64,000 nucleotides of DNA from an uncultured Aquimarina sp. GTDB taxonomy: Bacteria; Bacteroidota; Bacteroidia; Flavobacteriales; Flavobacteriaceae. Below the pieces are notes generated by a model. The model ran no database searches and had not been told where the DNA came from. It was given only the letters and a program-made list of their open reading frames with translations. Below are positions 8,960 to 19,373 of the stretch, one piece after another; positions within the stretch are counted from its first letter, which is position 1, and the number at the start of each line of letters is the position of its first letter. The translations under genes were made by a program, and so were the position numbers. Where the stretch lies: NCBI RefSeq assembly GCF_947495315.1, contig NZ_CANLYD010000014.1, forward strand, positions 117,260 through 181,259. The letters are read 5' to 3'.

Positions 8960-11900
8960 ATGACACTTAAACTCACTCAGGTTTTCAGCTGGACTCTTTT
9001 GACAATTATTTGCTTGATTTGCAAAACGGGATATTCACAAATATCCAAGGACACTACCGCAGCTGGTATATATTATAAAAAAGGCGATTCATTATTGTAT
9101 TATAGAAATTTTAAAGAATCGATTGTGTCTTTTCAAAAAGCAATATCGATATATGAGAAAACTAGATCTTGGGTTCAATTAGCGGAGAGTCATAATAAAA
9201 TATCAGAAAATTATCTTAGTACTTTCAATTTAAAAAAGACATTATACCATGCAGAAAAAGCATTGGCAATTAGTGAAACCAAAATACCTGATAATGCTAA
9301 GGTGAAAGCTGCGGCCTTGGATAATTTGGGTGCTTACCATAGAGTTAGCGGTTCTGATTTTGCAATTGCTCAAGATTATTATAATAAGGCTTTTCAGCTA
9401 CGATCAGAAAACCTAGCAAAGGATCATCTTGATTTTGCAATCTCTTATTTTAATTTGGGAACGATTTATACCAATACAGGATTGTATCAAGATGCTTTAG
9501 AATATTTCGAAAAAGCACTAGCGGTTAGAAGAAAAATCGATATTGAGGAAACTATAGAGATATCCGAAATTTATCGACAAATAGGCAATGTTTTTTACGA
9601 ACAAGGATTATACGATGATACCTTAATATATCTTGAAAAAGCTTTGGTCATTGCTAACAAGATTTATAAACCTGATAATTTTTATTTTGTTGATTTATAC
9701 AACAATATAGGGTTGATGTATAATTACAAAAATGAACAAAATAGAGCCCTGGAATATTATATAAAATCCCTTCATTTAAGTGAATCGCAATTGGGAGCGG
9801 ATCATCCAGATCAGGTGCGTATGCATTATAATATTGCAAATATTTATTATGCTCAAAAAAACAAAGAAAAATCGCTATTTCATTTAGATAAAACTATAAA
9901 AATATGCTTAGAAGCTTTTGGTGAAGATTTTCCTAATCTTGCCTTACCCTATAGCCTTAAGGGTTTATTGATAAGAGGAGAAGAAGGCGTGGTATATGTT
10001 AAAAAAGCACTTGTTTTAGCGCGTAAAACTTATGGTGAAAATAATGTTAGAACAGCTTATTTTTATACATATTTGGCTGAGCTATATCACGAGATCGACC
10101 AGCACAAAGCAGCATTCGAATATGCGAATAAAGGACTGGATATTCGGTTAAAGACTTTTGGAGAACATAGTTTTTATGTAGTCGAATCTTATAACCTTAT
10201 AGCTACTTTCGAAATATCCAGAAAACAGTATAATAAAGCATTAGACTATTTGGAAAAGGCAATTGTAGCGAATAAACAGACCGAAAATATTGATGGAATA
10301 CAGCACGGAGAGTTTGATATGTTTTTAAGCCCAACAAGATTACTGACATCTCTAGAACGAAAAGCATTTGTACTAAACGTACTACATAAGAAGGGAAACG
10401 ATGTACAAATGCTTAAAGAAAGCGCGGCTACCTACGAAAAAGCTAGTCGATTGATAGAAATGATTAGACGTACTCAATATAATAGGGAGGACAAAATGAC
10501 ATTCGCACGAGATGCAAAGAATGTCTTTTTTGGGAATATCTCTACACAGTTATTGTTGGATCCAAACACAAACGAATCTATTAGCAACGCTTTTAATTAT
10601 TCTGAAAAAAGTAAAGCTGGTTTTTTAAAGGATTTGTTGAATGAGGCGAATGCGAAAGGATATTCTAATTTACCTAAAGAGTTACTGGTTTTAGAAAAGA
10701 ACCTGAGAAAAGCAAAGGCAGATGCTACATCTAAATTATCTCAACAGAAAACAGAAAAGAGTAATTCTGATACAAATATTTCTGCAATAGAAAATAAAAT
10801 ACTCGATATTTCTAGAAAGCAAGATTCGTTAAAAACTATTCTCGAAAAAGACTACCCTAAGTATTATCAATTGAAGTATGAAAGTGTAGTGGTATCCATT
10901 GAGGAAATACAAAACAGATTGAACGAGAACACAACGTTCTTAGAATATTTTGTGGAGCAAAATACAGTATATGCTTTTGTAATTACTAAGAATACTGCTG
11001 TAGTAGAAGAATTATCGATTGCTGAACTTGATAAAAAAATAGAAAACTTTAGAAAAAGCATTACTCTTAAAAACACAGATGAGTATATAAAAGAAGGATT
11101 ACAACTGTATAATGAACTTATCAGTCCCATAAGAAAGAATTTTAAAGGGACACATCTAATTATTGTTCCAGATGAATCTCTATGGCATCTTAATTTTGAT
11201 CTTATGTTAACTATTGATGTAGATAAAGATACAATGAGTGAATTGCCGTATTTGCTTCATGAATTTGCTATAAGTTATGCCAATTCTGCGAATGTTTTAT
11301 TTCGTTCCGTAAATAGAAGTGCAATAGAAAATCAACTCCGTAAAGAGTGTCTTGCATTTTCTTTTTCTAATAAAGATGCTATCGAAGAAGGAGATATTTT
11401 AGAGTTAGAGAAGTTTAGAAACTCTAAAGAAGACTTACCGGGGACGCGTAATGAAATAAGAGCAATAGCGAATATTGTAAAAGGAAATTATTTTTTCGGT
11501 TCAGAGGCGGTAGAATCAAATTTTAAGAAGAACGCCAATCAATATAGTATATTACATTTGGCTTTACACGGAGAAGTGGATAATAAAAATCCAGGAAATT
11601 CTAGGATTTATTTTACTAAGGTCAAAGATTCGATAGAGGATAACTTGTTATACAGTCATGAGTTGTACGCCTTGAATATTCCATCTGATTTAACAGTACT
11701 TACTGCCTGCAATACAGGAGTAGGAAAAATAGCCAAAGGTGAAGGTATTCTCAGTTTAGGTACTGCATTTCAGTATGCTGGTACTAAGAGCCTTTTGTTA
11801 ACTAGTTGGGAGGTTCCAGATAAAACTACACCTGGTATTATGAAAGATTTTTATCAGAATCTGAATAAAGGAATGGATAAAGCCAGTGCATTGCAACAAG

Positions 11901-12103
11901 CGAAAATTCAATATATAAAAACCGCAGATGTATTTACGAATCATCCATTGTATTGGGGAGGATTTTATGTGCTGGGAGATAATTCACCTTTAGAAATTGA
12001 TGCTCCTACAGCATCCAATTGGATGATATATTTTATTATTGGTTTATGTGGTATAGCAATACTATTGTTTTTTAGAAAGAAATTAGTTCGAAACTTCTTT
12101 TAA
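8960..12103 (+). CDS. Exported TPR-CHAT caspase-like protein, membrane anchored
   Basis: A 1047-residue protein with a signal peptide (about 1-26), ten or so TPR units (about 35-480), a coiled-coil linker (about 540-670), a CHAT domain (about 740-1010) and a C-terminal membrane helix (about 1020-1038). CHAT is a caspase-like cysteine protease fold; the catalytic pair is visible as His870 in LALHGE and Cys917 in TACNTG. Its tail overlaps the end of the convergent anti-sigma-like gene by 21 bases. Proteins of this type in flavobacteria often sit beside sigma/anti-sigma pairs, as here. The substrate is unknown. Confidence 0.9.
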   Translation: MTLKLTQVFSWTLLTIICLICKTGYSQISKDTTAAGIYYKKGDSLLYYRNFKESIVSFQKAISIYEKTRSWVQLAESHNKISENYLSTFNLKKTLYHAEKALAISETKIPDNAKVKAAALDNLGAYHRVSGSDFAIAQDYYNKAFQLRSENLAKDHLDFAISYFNLGTIYTNTGLYQDALEYFEKALAVRRKIDIEETIEISEIYRQIGNVFYEQGLYDDTLIYLEKALVIANKIYKPDNFYFVDLYNNIGLMYNYKNEQNRALEYYIKSLHLSESQLGADHPDQVRMHYNIANIYYAQKNKEKSLFHLDKTIKICLEAFGEDFPNLALPYSLKGLLIRGEEGVVYVKKALVLARKTYGENNVRTAYFYTYLAELYHEIDQHKAAFEYANKGLDIRLKTFGEHSFYVVESYNLIATFEISRKQYNKALDYLEKAIVANKQTENIDGIQHGEFDMFLSPTRLLTSLERKAFVLNVLHKKGNDVQMLKESAATYEKASRLIEMIRRTQYNREDKMTFARDAKNVFFGNISTQLLLDPNTNESISNAFNYSEKSKAGFLKDLLNEANAKGYSNLPKELLVLEKNLRKAKADATSKLSQQKTEKSNSDTNISAIENKILDISRKQDSLKTILEKDYPKYYQLKYESVVVSIEEIQNRLNENTTFLEYFVEQNTVYAFVITKNTAVVEELSIAELDKKIENFRKSITLKNTDEYIKEGLQLYNELISPIRKNFKGTHLIIVPDESLWHLNFDLMLTIDVDKDTMSELPYLLHEFAISYANSANVLFRSVNRSAIENQLRKECLAFSFSNKDAIEEGDILELEKFRNSKEDLPGTRNEIRAIANIVKGNYFFGSEAVESNFKKNANQYSILHLALHGEVDNKNPGNSRIYFTKVKDSIEDNLLYSHELYALNIPSDLTVLTACNTGVGKIAKGEGILSLGTAFQYAGTKSLLLTSWEVPDKTTPGIMKDFYQNLNKGMDKASALQQAKIQYIKTADVFTNHPLYWGGFYVLGDNSPLEIDAPTASNWMIYFIIGLCGIAILLFFRKKLVRNFF

Positions 12104-12835
12104 TCGTATTTCAGAATTTTTGTCATCAGGGATATCAAGGTATTTTTTTGCGGATTCCAGATCTTTTATATCCAGATAGATAAGACCTTTATACCATAAT
12201 GCCTCTTTATAAAGACGTTTTGATGGCAGATTGACTAATGAATCCAATGTTTGTAGTGCAATAGTAGTATGACCAGTTTTATGGTTTGATAATGCACGTA
12301 TAAGTAATGCGTCTTCATAATATAATTGCGAAGTATTATATTTTTTAAGTACGTTAATTGTTAGATTGTATTCTTTTTTTTCAAAAGATTTATAAGCTTC
12401 TAGGATTATTTTTTTAGAAGGTTCTATGTTGTTATTTCTTACGAGATAATTATCAAAACCTACTTTTTTCTTCCACGCATAATCAGTTAGTTCTTCTAAA
12501 TTAACATGGGTAGTTTGATGTACATAATACCACGAGGAAATTAGAACCACAAGGATAGCCGCAATTCCTCCAATCCATTTAAAAGTTTGATAAGACTTAG
12601 AAGGGATTTGTTTGTCAGAAATTAGTTCCTTCCATTTAATAGTTCGCTGTTCTTGTTCTTTATTTTTAAAAGATTGATTAACAAGGTTTTTGCTGTTGTA
12701 ATACTTTTTTGCTTTATGTTTAAAAGAAGGCTCTTGTGTCATTCTTTTATCGAATTCGATCATTTCTTTTTCAGAAAGATCAAGATCAAAATATCTTGCA
12801 ATAAGTAATATGTCGTTGGTGTCTCTTTCTTCCAT
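12083..12835 (-). CDS. Single-pass anti-sigma-like protein with TPR-like outer part
   Basis: A 250-residue protein. The N-terminal 80 residues are cytoplasmic and resemble an anti-sigma domain (SEKEMIEFDKRMTQEPSF). A single membrane helix lies at about 87-106 (GGIAAILVVLISSWYYV), and the rest is helical and TPR-like (YEDALLIRALSNHKTG). It starts one base after the sigma-factor gene, so the pair is an operon. A role in holding the sigma factor is inferred from position and topology. It overlaps the CHAT gene tail-to-tail. Confidence 0.65.
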   Translation of the reverse strand: MEERDTNDILLIARYFDLDLSEKEMIEFDKRMTQEPSFKHKAKKYYNSKNLVNQSFKNKEQEQRTIKWKELISDKQIPSKSYQTFKWIGGIAAILVVLISSWYYVHQTTHVNLEELTDYAWKKKVGFDNYLVRNNNIEPSKKIILEAYKSFEKKEYNLTINVLKKYNTSQLYYEDALLIRALSNHKTGHTTIALQTLDSLVNLPSKRLYKEALWYKGLIYLDIKDLESAKKYLDIPDDKNSEIRLKEVSN

Positions 12836-12836
12836 C

Positions 12837-13433
12837 TTACTTATATGTTATTAATTGGTCAAATATCTCATAAACCTTTTTAATGAGTCTCTTTTTGCAA
12901 TTATATTTCGCTTGTACTAAAGCTTGATAGTTCTGAAACCCTAGTTGCTGTTGCAAATCTTTTAATTTTATTTCAGGATCTATTTCTGATTCCATTAGTG
13001 TTTTGCATTTAGGAGATAAACTTTCTAATGCTTCTGACAGAGCTCTTTTTTGTAACCACTCTTGTTCCAAATCATTAATAGCATCTTGTGTACTCTCATT
13101 AGTTACCTGCTCTTTATCTGTTAACTGGTGAAGATCATCTTTTAGAGTAAAAGAATTCCAGAGATTGCGTTTGGAGATCAACCAGGCATTCTTGCACATA
13201 GTGTATATATATGCAGTACTATTTTTAGGTAATTGTTCCTGGTTTACAATAAATCGTTCCCAGAATTTTTGCATAGAAACTATAAAAATATCTTGAACTT
13301 CGGATTCAGAATTGGTTAGAGATAAGAGTTGTGGTTTCAGTTTTTTAAATACATCTTGAAGGAAATGATCAAAAGCTAATTCATTTCCCTGATTAGCTTC
13401 CTCTATTATCTTTTTTAACTTCTGGTCACTCAT
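12837..13433 (-). CDS. RNA polymerase sigma-70 family (ECF-like) factor
   Basis: A 198-residue protein. Region 2 is visible at about 45-95 (FIVSMQKFWERFIVNQ then TAYIYTMCKNAWLISKRN). The C-terminal region 4 is divergent but keeps a helix-turn-helix-like pattern (KCKTLMESEIDPEIKLKDLQQQLGF without long runs conserved). It is followed by the membrane anti-sigma-like gene and then, convergently, by the TPR-CHAT gene. Targets are unknown; the CHAT gene and the leader peptide at 13731 are candidates. Confidence 0.75.
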   Translation of the reverse strand: MSDQKLKKIIEEANQGNELAFDHFLQDVFKKLKPQLLSLTNSESEVQDIFIVSMQKFWERFIVNQEQLPKNSTAYIYTMCKNAWLISKRNLWNSFTLKDDLHQLTDKEQVTNESTQDAINDLEQEWLQKRALSEALESLSPKCKTLMESEIDPEIKLKDLQQQLGFQNYQALVQAKYNCKKRLIKKVYEIFDQLITYK

Positions 13434-13730
13434 ATAGCTAGTGATTTCCTTTCAAATTTTTGTATTCATTGTTCCAGCATTTTGTATGGAAATCTCTAAT
13501 GTTTTAGAGAGATACTAAAAGTAATTAAAAAAAAGAATTTGAAAAAAAAGTAAAAATTCCCTGTTATGTTTTTCAATTCTTGCATTGATAGCATGTAGAC
13601 CTGTGATTTTTTAAACATAAAGGACAGTAATACAAAAGGGGAATAAGTCAAATTTAGGGTATTGGAATGGACATAAACCTTGAGTGTCGTAAAATGTTCA
13701 GGGGCTTAATCATTTTTTAAATTATTACTT

Positions 13731-13973
13731 ATGAAAAAATCTTTGTTAAACTTAGGAAAAGCACTTAGTAAATCTGAACAGAAAGAAATATCAGGAGGAA
13801 TGCTAAGAGGTTTTGAGGCTTGTGGATGTACTAGTAATTACGTTGTAGAATGGGTGGATTCAAGAGGAGAAGTTTGCTCCTATGCTGCTGCCGGAACATC
13901 TAATGGATCTCCTTTTCCAGGTGGTAGATGTCTTGGTAGGGTTCAAAATGGAATGTGTTGTCCTGAATATTAA
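13731..13973 (+). CDS. Cys-rich double-glycine leader peptide
   Basis: An 80-residue precursor. The leader KALSKSEQKEISGG (ending about residue 23) is a clear double-glycine bacteriocin-type leader. The mature part of about 57 residues is Gly-rich with six Cys (ACGC, VCS, RCL, CCPEY), so disulfides or modification are likely. No transporter, protease or modifying enzyme is adjacent. The sigma/anti-sigma pair lies upstream on the other strand. It may be a bacteriocin or a signalling peptide. Confidence 0.7.
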   Translation: MKKSLLNLGKALSKSEQKEISGGMLRGFEACGCTSNYVVEWVDSRGEVCSYAAAGTSNGSPFPGGRCLGRVQNGMCCPEY

Positions 13974-14215
13974 TTCAACAATTTTTAAATCATTCTACTT
14001 ATGAAAAATCAAATTTATTTTTTTGATTAGGTAATAAGTAGGTCTGAAAACTACGGATTAATAGATGAGGTCATTCTACAAACTAATGGCCTGTATTATA
14101 AACTAGTTTAAAAGATATTGGTTGCATTAATTTTTTATACAAGAGTTCTGGTTCAGAACTCTTGTTTTTGTTTTGGGTATTATCGATTTTAAATATAGAG
14201 CCGTATATTTAAAAT

Positions 14216-14797
14216 ATGATTACGAGTACTACACGTCGTTTTTTGACATCACTTTTAATCCTTATGGGTTCTTTATATAGGAATAAAAGAACTCGAAGAT
14301 TTACGTTAATACCGATGTTAGTCATCGGTTTAGGGTTTTTATTGCCGCAAAAAATGGTTATTCCAATAAAAGAAGCTACGACTAAAGATTGGGATGATAA
14401 TTCCTTTTGGGCATATCCATGGGGAAGTTCTGTTACACATAAAGGTATTGATATTTTTAAAGAAAAAGGCACTGATGTGATCTCGGCTACTTATGGAATT
14501 GTAATCTACACGTATGAAGGTGGTAAAGGAGGGAAGACGGTTATGGTACTCGGACCTAAGTGGCGGTTTCATTATTATGCGCATCTTGATGAGGTAGATG
14601 CGTTTCCGTTTCAGCCTGTAACGTCAGGAACCAAATTAGGAACAGTAGGCAATACTGGTAATGCTGTAGGTAAGCCACCACATTTACATTACGCAATCAC
14701 AACTCCTTTTCCCTATTGGTGGTTAAGAGACCCGGAAGCTATACAGGGAAATCGTAAAATGTTTTATTTAGATCCTGATACCTGGTTAAGAGAATAA
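14216..14797 (+). CDS. M23 family metallopeptidase
   Basis: A 193-residue LytM-type peptidase that would cleave cell-wall peptide cross-links. An N-terminal membrane anchor or signal (about 28-46) precedes the catalytic domain. Zinc ligands are visible in THKGIDIF (H and D) and in HLHYAI (H-x-H); GNTGNA is the usual loop before the last motif. The short N-terminal part suggests an anchored single-domain enzyme facing the periplasm. Confidence 0.9.
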   Translation: MITSTTRRFLTSLLILMGSLYRNKRTRRFTLIPMLVIGLGFLLPQKMVIPIKEATTKDWDDNSFWAYPWGSSVTHKGIDIFKEKGTDVISATYGIVIYTYEGGKGGKTVMVLGPKWRFHYYAHLDEVDAFPFQPVTSGTKLGTVGNTGNAVGKPPHLHYAITTPFPYWWLRDPEAIQGNRKMFYLDPDTWLRE

Positions 14798-15030
14798 TAC
14801 CATTTCTGATTTAAAATTACCCACTAAAATTTGTTCTTTTTCATTTATACATCAAAATAAAATTTAACCGTAGCTTAGGCTATGCTCGCATTTTCTTTTC
14901 TGCCTAAACAAAAAATACCTGTGTTTTATTTGAGTGTTTTTAAGTCAGAACTGGTATAAGATTTTATTTTAGAACGGTCCTTATTTTTTTAATATGATTG
15001 GATTAAAGCCCATGCTCAAGAAGCAACATT

Positions 15031-16929
15031 TTATGATACCGGAATTTCTATATTGATTACTGTACCTCTATCTATGGCAGAATCTATGACCATGTTACCT
15101 GATAAGGAATGCAGGCGGTTTTTGATGTTCTTAAAACCAATACCTTCAGCTATTTTTTCTGAATTAAAACCAATACCATTATCCTCAAACAGAAGCTGTA
15201 GTATGGTCTGATATTGATTAAGGTAGATATCTATTTGATCCGCTTTGGCGTGTTTTAAAGTATTAGTTAATAGTTCCTGAATGATTTTGAAAAGTTCTTC
15301 TTTTAAGGGGTTTTCTATCTCATTAATCTTTTCTTCGGGATGAGGATTGAAAGAAATTTTTTGATTACTACCTTGCTCAATATTATTTACGTATTCTTTT
15401 ATTAATGTTGAAATTCCATTGTTTTGAAACTTTTTTGAAGCAAGGTTATGAGATAAATCACGGACCTGATGGTATGTTTCGTCTATCTGATTTAATATTT
15501 TAGTCTGTATGTTTTCATTGTTACTTGTATTAGAAGAAAGCTGTAATTTAATACTTGCCAGATTACCTCCAATACTATCGTGTAATTCTCTAGCCAGACG
15601 TTTACGCTCTTTGTTTTGCCCATCCATAGTAGCTTTCACCAGATTGAGCTCCTGATCTTTCATCAATCCATACACTTTTTGAGAGTTTACTTCTTTTTGA
15701 GATTTGTTTAATGCTATTTGTGTTTTTAATTTCTGAAAGTATAAAAATAACAAGGCAATTACTGGAATCAATATGACCAGAAAACCAATCAAAAATGCTT
15801 TTTTGATAGTTCGTTGTCTTTTAATCTCGCTTTCTTTGTGTAGTTGTTCTTCCTTAAGAGATAAGATTTCTTTTTCTTTTTGTAATGTTTGATACTTAAT
15901 CTCCATGTCTTTTACAATCTCCTTGTTCTGATTTTTTAGGATTTGGTTAGAAATAGAGAGGTATTGGGTCATAAGATTATAGGCATTCTCATAATCTTTT
16001 TCTGCGACTTTTATATTCCTAAGCACCATAATTACATCTCGCTGTAGCTCGAGTTTGTTCCATTGTACAGTATTCACATATGCAGAGGATAAAACTATTT
16101 CAGCATCTTGTAGATGTCCTTGATTATAATATACAATTCCCATCTGGATAACAGCGTCTATGTAGAGATCATAAAACTTATTTTGTAATGCAATCTCCTT
16201 TACAGATCGAAAATATTGTAGTGCATGGCTAAGGTCATCTTCTAAGATATCTATTCTACCCAGTTTTAGTTGAGTTTCTAACCTGATTTTATTATTCTCA
16301 TAAATTCGTAAACCATTTAGTACTTCGAGGTAGTTAGATTTTGCTTTCGTAATATCTTTCTCAGCAAAGAATACATCTGCTGAAGATTTTTTTGCTAAAA
16401 TTAATATCTCATTATCTTGAGTGTTTTTTGCAATAGTTTCGAATATAGATACAGCGGTATCATATTCTTTTTGATAAAGGTAAACAGTACCTAGCCCTAA
16501 TTGATGGGTGTAGTACATTGTACTCATTTCAGAAACGTGAGAAATAGCAATACCATCAAGATGATGCTTCATGGCATCATCATAGAGCCCTTTCTGTAAT
16601 TTCCCTTTACCGAGAATATTATAAGATTTAGAAAGATAGAGGTCGTATTCTGGGAATTTGTTAGCTTCAGCCAAAATCTTATTTTGTAAGAGACTTCCAT
16701 AATGTACTATAGAATCTGTATTCCCTGCCTGGATATGAATTTTGGAAATAGTATCTATAATTTTCACTTTTTCCAGAAGGGTTTTGGCAGTTTTTAGATC
16801 CTGGTAATAGTGCTTGTCTACTGTATTAGGAATTTCTCCAAAAAAAGAATACCAATCTTTCTTTTCCTGAGCATTTACAGAAAATGAAATCAGTATGATA
16901 AATATATAAAGATGTCTATTCCTCATCAT
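15031..16929 (-). CDS. TPR sensor histidine kinase (HisKA_3 type)
   Basis: A 632-residue kinase with a signal peptide (about 1-20), periplasmic TPR repeats (about 30-370), one membrane helix (about 380-400), and a cytoplasmic NarL/DesK-type kinase. The phosphoacceptor is His450 in RELHDSIGGN. The ATPase domain shows the N box (TNTLKHA, about 555), DNGIGF (about 583) and GFKNIKNRL. It overlaps the upstream HTTM gene by 14 bases, so it is part of the ribF-HTTM-kinase operon. No response regulator gene is next to it. Confidence 0.9.
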   Translation of the reverse strand: MMRNRHLYIFIILISFSVNAQEKKDWYSFFGEIPNTVDKHYYQDLKTAKTLLEKVKIIDTISKIHIQAGNTDSIVHYGSLLQNKILAEANKFPEYDLYLSKSYNILGKGKLQKGLYDDAMKHHLDGIAISHVSEMSTMYYTHQLGLGTVYLYQKEYDTAVSIFETIAKNTQDNEILILAKKSSADVFFAEKDITKAKSNYLEVLNGLRIYENNKIRLETQLKLGRIDILEDDLSHALQYFRSVKEIALQNKFYDLYIDAVIQMGIVYYNQGHLQDAEIVLSSAYVNTVQWNKLELQRDVIMVLRNIKVAEKDYENAYNLMTQYLSISNQILKNQNKEIVKDMEIKYQTLQKEKEILSLKEEQLHKESEIKRQRTIKKAFLIGFLVILIPVIALLFLYFQKLKTQIALNKSQKEVNSQKVYGLMKDQELNLVKATMDGQNKERKRLARELHDSIGGNLASIKLQLSSNTSNNENIQTKILNQIDETYHQVRDLSHNLASKKFQNNGISTLIKEYVNNIEQGSNQKISFNPHPEEKINEIENPLKEELFKIIQELLTNTLKHAKADQIDIYLNQYQTILQLLFEDNGIGFNSEKIAEGIGFKNIKNRLHSLSGNMVIDSAIDRGTVINIEIPVS

Positions 16930-18235
16930 ATTTAATTACCCAAGGATTGGTTGTAAAATAATTCCATTCTACACTTGTTAAATCTGTATCAGGGTCGATT
17001 AAAACTCTTAGTTTTTTACCATTAACAGATACGTTACTTCGGACATATACTGCTATATCTTTTCCTTCCTTTAGTTGTTCTTCTTTAAGAAATTGAGCGA
17101 ATTGCCAGATAGCATCGGGTTTAGTATTTACTAAACGGCGTTGTTTTTTCGAAAGGTATTGATTCTTATCTATTTTTAACCTTTTTCCTGGATTATCCTT
17201 ATGCTCAATATAAAAATTAGTAAATCCTGATCGTCCACGAAGCATCATTCTCCAGCTTAGTTTGTGACCTTCTTCTGTCCATAAAACATCACCGGGAATG
17301 AACCAATGACGGACTGGTAAAGCAAGTTGAATCAAAAACCAAATTGACAATGCCGGGATCAAAAATTTTCTGTAAGAAGGCACAATCAATTCATTTGTCG
17401 TATAAAACTCTTTTTTTGGCATAAAAATGCGATGTATACGTTCTTTAGAAAAGAAAAATACAGTAAATGCTAATGATAAGTATGGGAATATCCCAATCTG
17501 AAATACAATAGAATTAAACAGATGAAAAAAGATACTTATGATAAAAGCCGTGAGACGGGTTCTTCTCCATAGTAATAACGGGATGATTAGCAGATCGAAT
17601 AAAATCCCAAAATAAGTAATACTTACATGTGCCCAATGTTGTTGTAATACTTCTCCAACAATTGGGTAATTTGCTCTGGAGAGCATTAAATTTCTAGCTA
17701 CGGTATAATCTAACCAATCTGGATATAATTTAGCAACAGATGCGTATGTGTATACAATCCATAATTGGATGATAATAAATAGAACACACCATCGAGGCAT
17801 GGATATTCTCTTAAGTGCCGGATTTTTCTTCACATCCATAGAAAAGTAATTCCCTGCAGGTAATGTACTCATAAGAATACATAGCAATAGTAATAAATAA
17901 TAATGATTGTTATAGGATGCTTTTTGCATATAGTAAACACCGGCCCAGAGGATTGTATAGGTTATCATGCTCCATCGGTATTTAAAACCAATCATAATAA
18001 ATATTCCGAAAATACCCATTAAGGCAAAATAGTAATACATTCCATTTCCAGGGAGCGGTTGCAAGAAATCTAAACCAATAAAGTTAAAGGTAAATTGAGG
18101 TTCTATAAGAGTTCTTCTAACCCAACCGGTAAGAATAGCTCCAAAAGATTCTGCTGTAATAAGAAACCCAAAAAAAACTCTAAATATGATTAAAGCACTA
18201 TTATCTATTTGTGTAAATAACCAACGATTGATCAT
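16916..18235 (-). CDS. HTTM domain membrane protein (gamma-carboxylase-like)
   Basis: A 439-residue protein with about eight membrane helices in the first 300 residues and a soluble C-terminal part of about 130 residues. The overall pattern (DFLQPLPGNGMYYYFALMG, HYYLLLLLCILMSTLPAG, then HRHKLSWRMMLRGR-like HKLSWRMMLRGRSG) fits the horizontally transferred transmembrane (HTTM) family related to vitamin K-dependent gamma-glutamyl carboxylase. The bacterial function is not established. It overlaps ribF by 4 bases and the kinase by 14. Confidence 0.85.
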   Translation of the reverse strand: MINRWLFTQIDNSALIIFRVFFGFLITAESFGAILTGWVRRTLIEPQFTFNFIGLDFLQPLPGNGMYYYFALMGIFGIFIMIGFKYRWSMITYTILWAGVYYMQKASYNNHYYLLLLLCILMSTLPAGNYFSMDVKKNPALKRISMPRWCVLFIIIQLWIVYTYASVAKLYPDWLDYTVARNLMLSRANYPIVGEVLQQHWAHVSITYFGILFDLLIIPLLLWRRTRLTAFIISIFFHLFNSIVFQIGIFPYLSLAFTVFFFSKERIHRIFMPKKEFYTTNELIVPSYRKFLIPALSIWFLIQLALPVRHWFIPGDVLWTEEGHKLSWRMMLRGRSGFTNFYIEHKDNPGKRLKIDKNQYLSKKQRRLVNTKPDAIWQFAQFLKEEQLKEGKDIAVYVRSNVSVNGKKLRVLIDPDTDLTSVEWNYFTTNPWVIKYDEE

Positions 18236-19164
18236 ACCATAGAATTTATATACTCTCTAGAAAAATCTTCATCTTCTTGCATTGCATTTTTTAAAGCTTC
18301 TATAGAGTCAAATTTTTTCTCATCTCTAATGCGTATGAGCATCTCGATTTGAATCTTTTTTTCGTATAAGTTAAATGAAGCGTCAAAGAAGTGGGTTTCG
18401 ATGGTTTGATGTTTTCCGTTTACGGTTGGATTATTGCCAATATTCATCATCCCGAAATATGTTTTATTATTGATCTGGGATTTTACAACGTATACTCCTT
18501 TTTTTGGAATGAGTTTGTAATCTTCTTCTATGTGTAGGTTCGCTGTTGGGTATTCTAATTTTCGTCCTAGTTCTTTTCCTTTTATTATTTTTCCCGTAAG
18601 CATGAAATTGTATCCGAGATACCTGTTGGCCTTTATAATATCTCCGTCAAGTAAAGCTTCACGAATTTTCGTAGAGCTAACAGCTACATCATCTATGTCC
18701 TGTTTTGAGATTTCTTCTACCGTAAAATCATTCTGAATACCAAAAGAGGCTAGATCGGTAATATTGGAATTACGATTACGCCCAAAACGATGATCGTAGC
18801 CAATAATAACGTGACGCAGATTTAGTCTGTTCACTAACATTTCTTCAACATACTCCTTAGCCGAAAGGCGAGAGAATTCTTTAGTAAAAGGATGGATTAC
18901 TAAACTATCCAATCCAGTTTTTTCTAATATCTGGATTCGCTCTTCGATAGTATTAATCAGCTTAATATTTGTGTCCTTTTGCAAAACCATTCTGGGATGC
19001 GGAAAAAAGGTAAGAACTACTGATTCCAGATTGTTTCGCTTGGCAGCTTCAATCAATCTTTCAATTATTTTTTTATGTCCAATATGAACTCCATCAAAAG
19101 TTCCAATGGTAACAACCGATGGTGTGTGGTTATCATATGTTTTAGCGTCTGTATAGCGTTTCAT
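18232..19164 (-). CDS. ribF: Bifunctional riboflavin kinase / FAD synthetase
   Basis: A 310-residue enzyme making FMN and then FAD. The N-terminal nucleotidyltransferase domain has GTFDGVHIGHKKII (about 22-35) and the HRFGRNR and SSTKIREAL motifs. The C-terminal flavokinase domain has GKELGRKLEYPTANL and GVYVV, and the family NIGNNPTV motif followed by ETHFFDAS. It is the first gene of an operon with the HTTM protein and the kinase (4-base overlap). Confidence 0.95.
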   Translation of the reverse strand: MKRYTDAKTYDNHTPSVVTIGTFDGVHIGHKKIIERLIEAAKRNNLESVVLTFFPHPRMVLQKDTNIKLINTIEERIQILEKTGLDSLVIHPFTKEFSRLSAKEYVEEMLVNRLNLRHVIIGYDHRFGRNRNSNITDLASFGIQNDFTVEEISKQDIDDVAVSSTKIREALLDGDIIKANRYLGYNFMLTGKIIKGKELGRKLEYPTANLHIEEDYKLIPKKGVYVVKSQINNKTYFGMMNIGNNPTVNGKHQTIETHFFDASFNLYEKKIQIEMLIRIRDEKKFDSIEALKNAMQEDEDFSREYINSMV

Positions 19165-19373
19165 CCTTCGTCTTTATTTATTTTCGATTGTCAGGAGGAA
19201 TTCATTATTATGCACTGTAATTAATGTCGATTCGATAGATGTATTTCGTTTCAAGAAGACTGATTTTTGTAAAACCATTTATTGTAATCTAGGTTTGTTT
19301 GACTCTTAATACGTTGACAATGTATTAAAGATTGTTAGCTATAAAATTAAGGAAATGTTGTGAGATCTACTAC

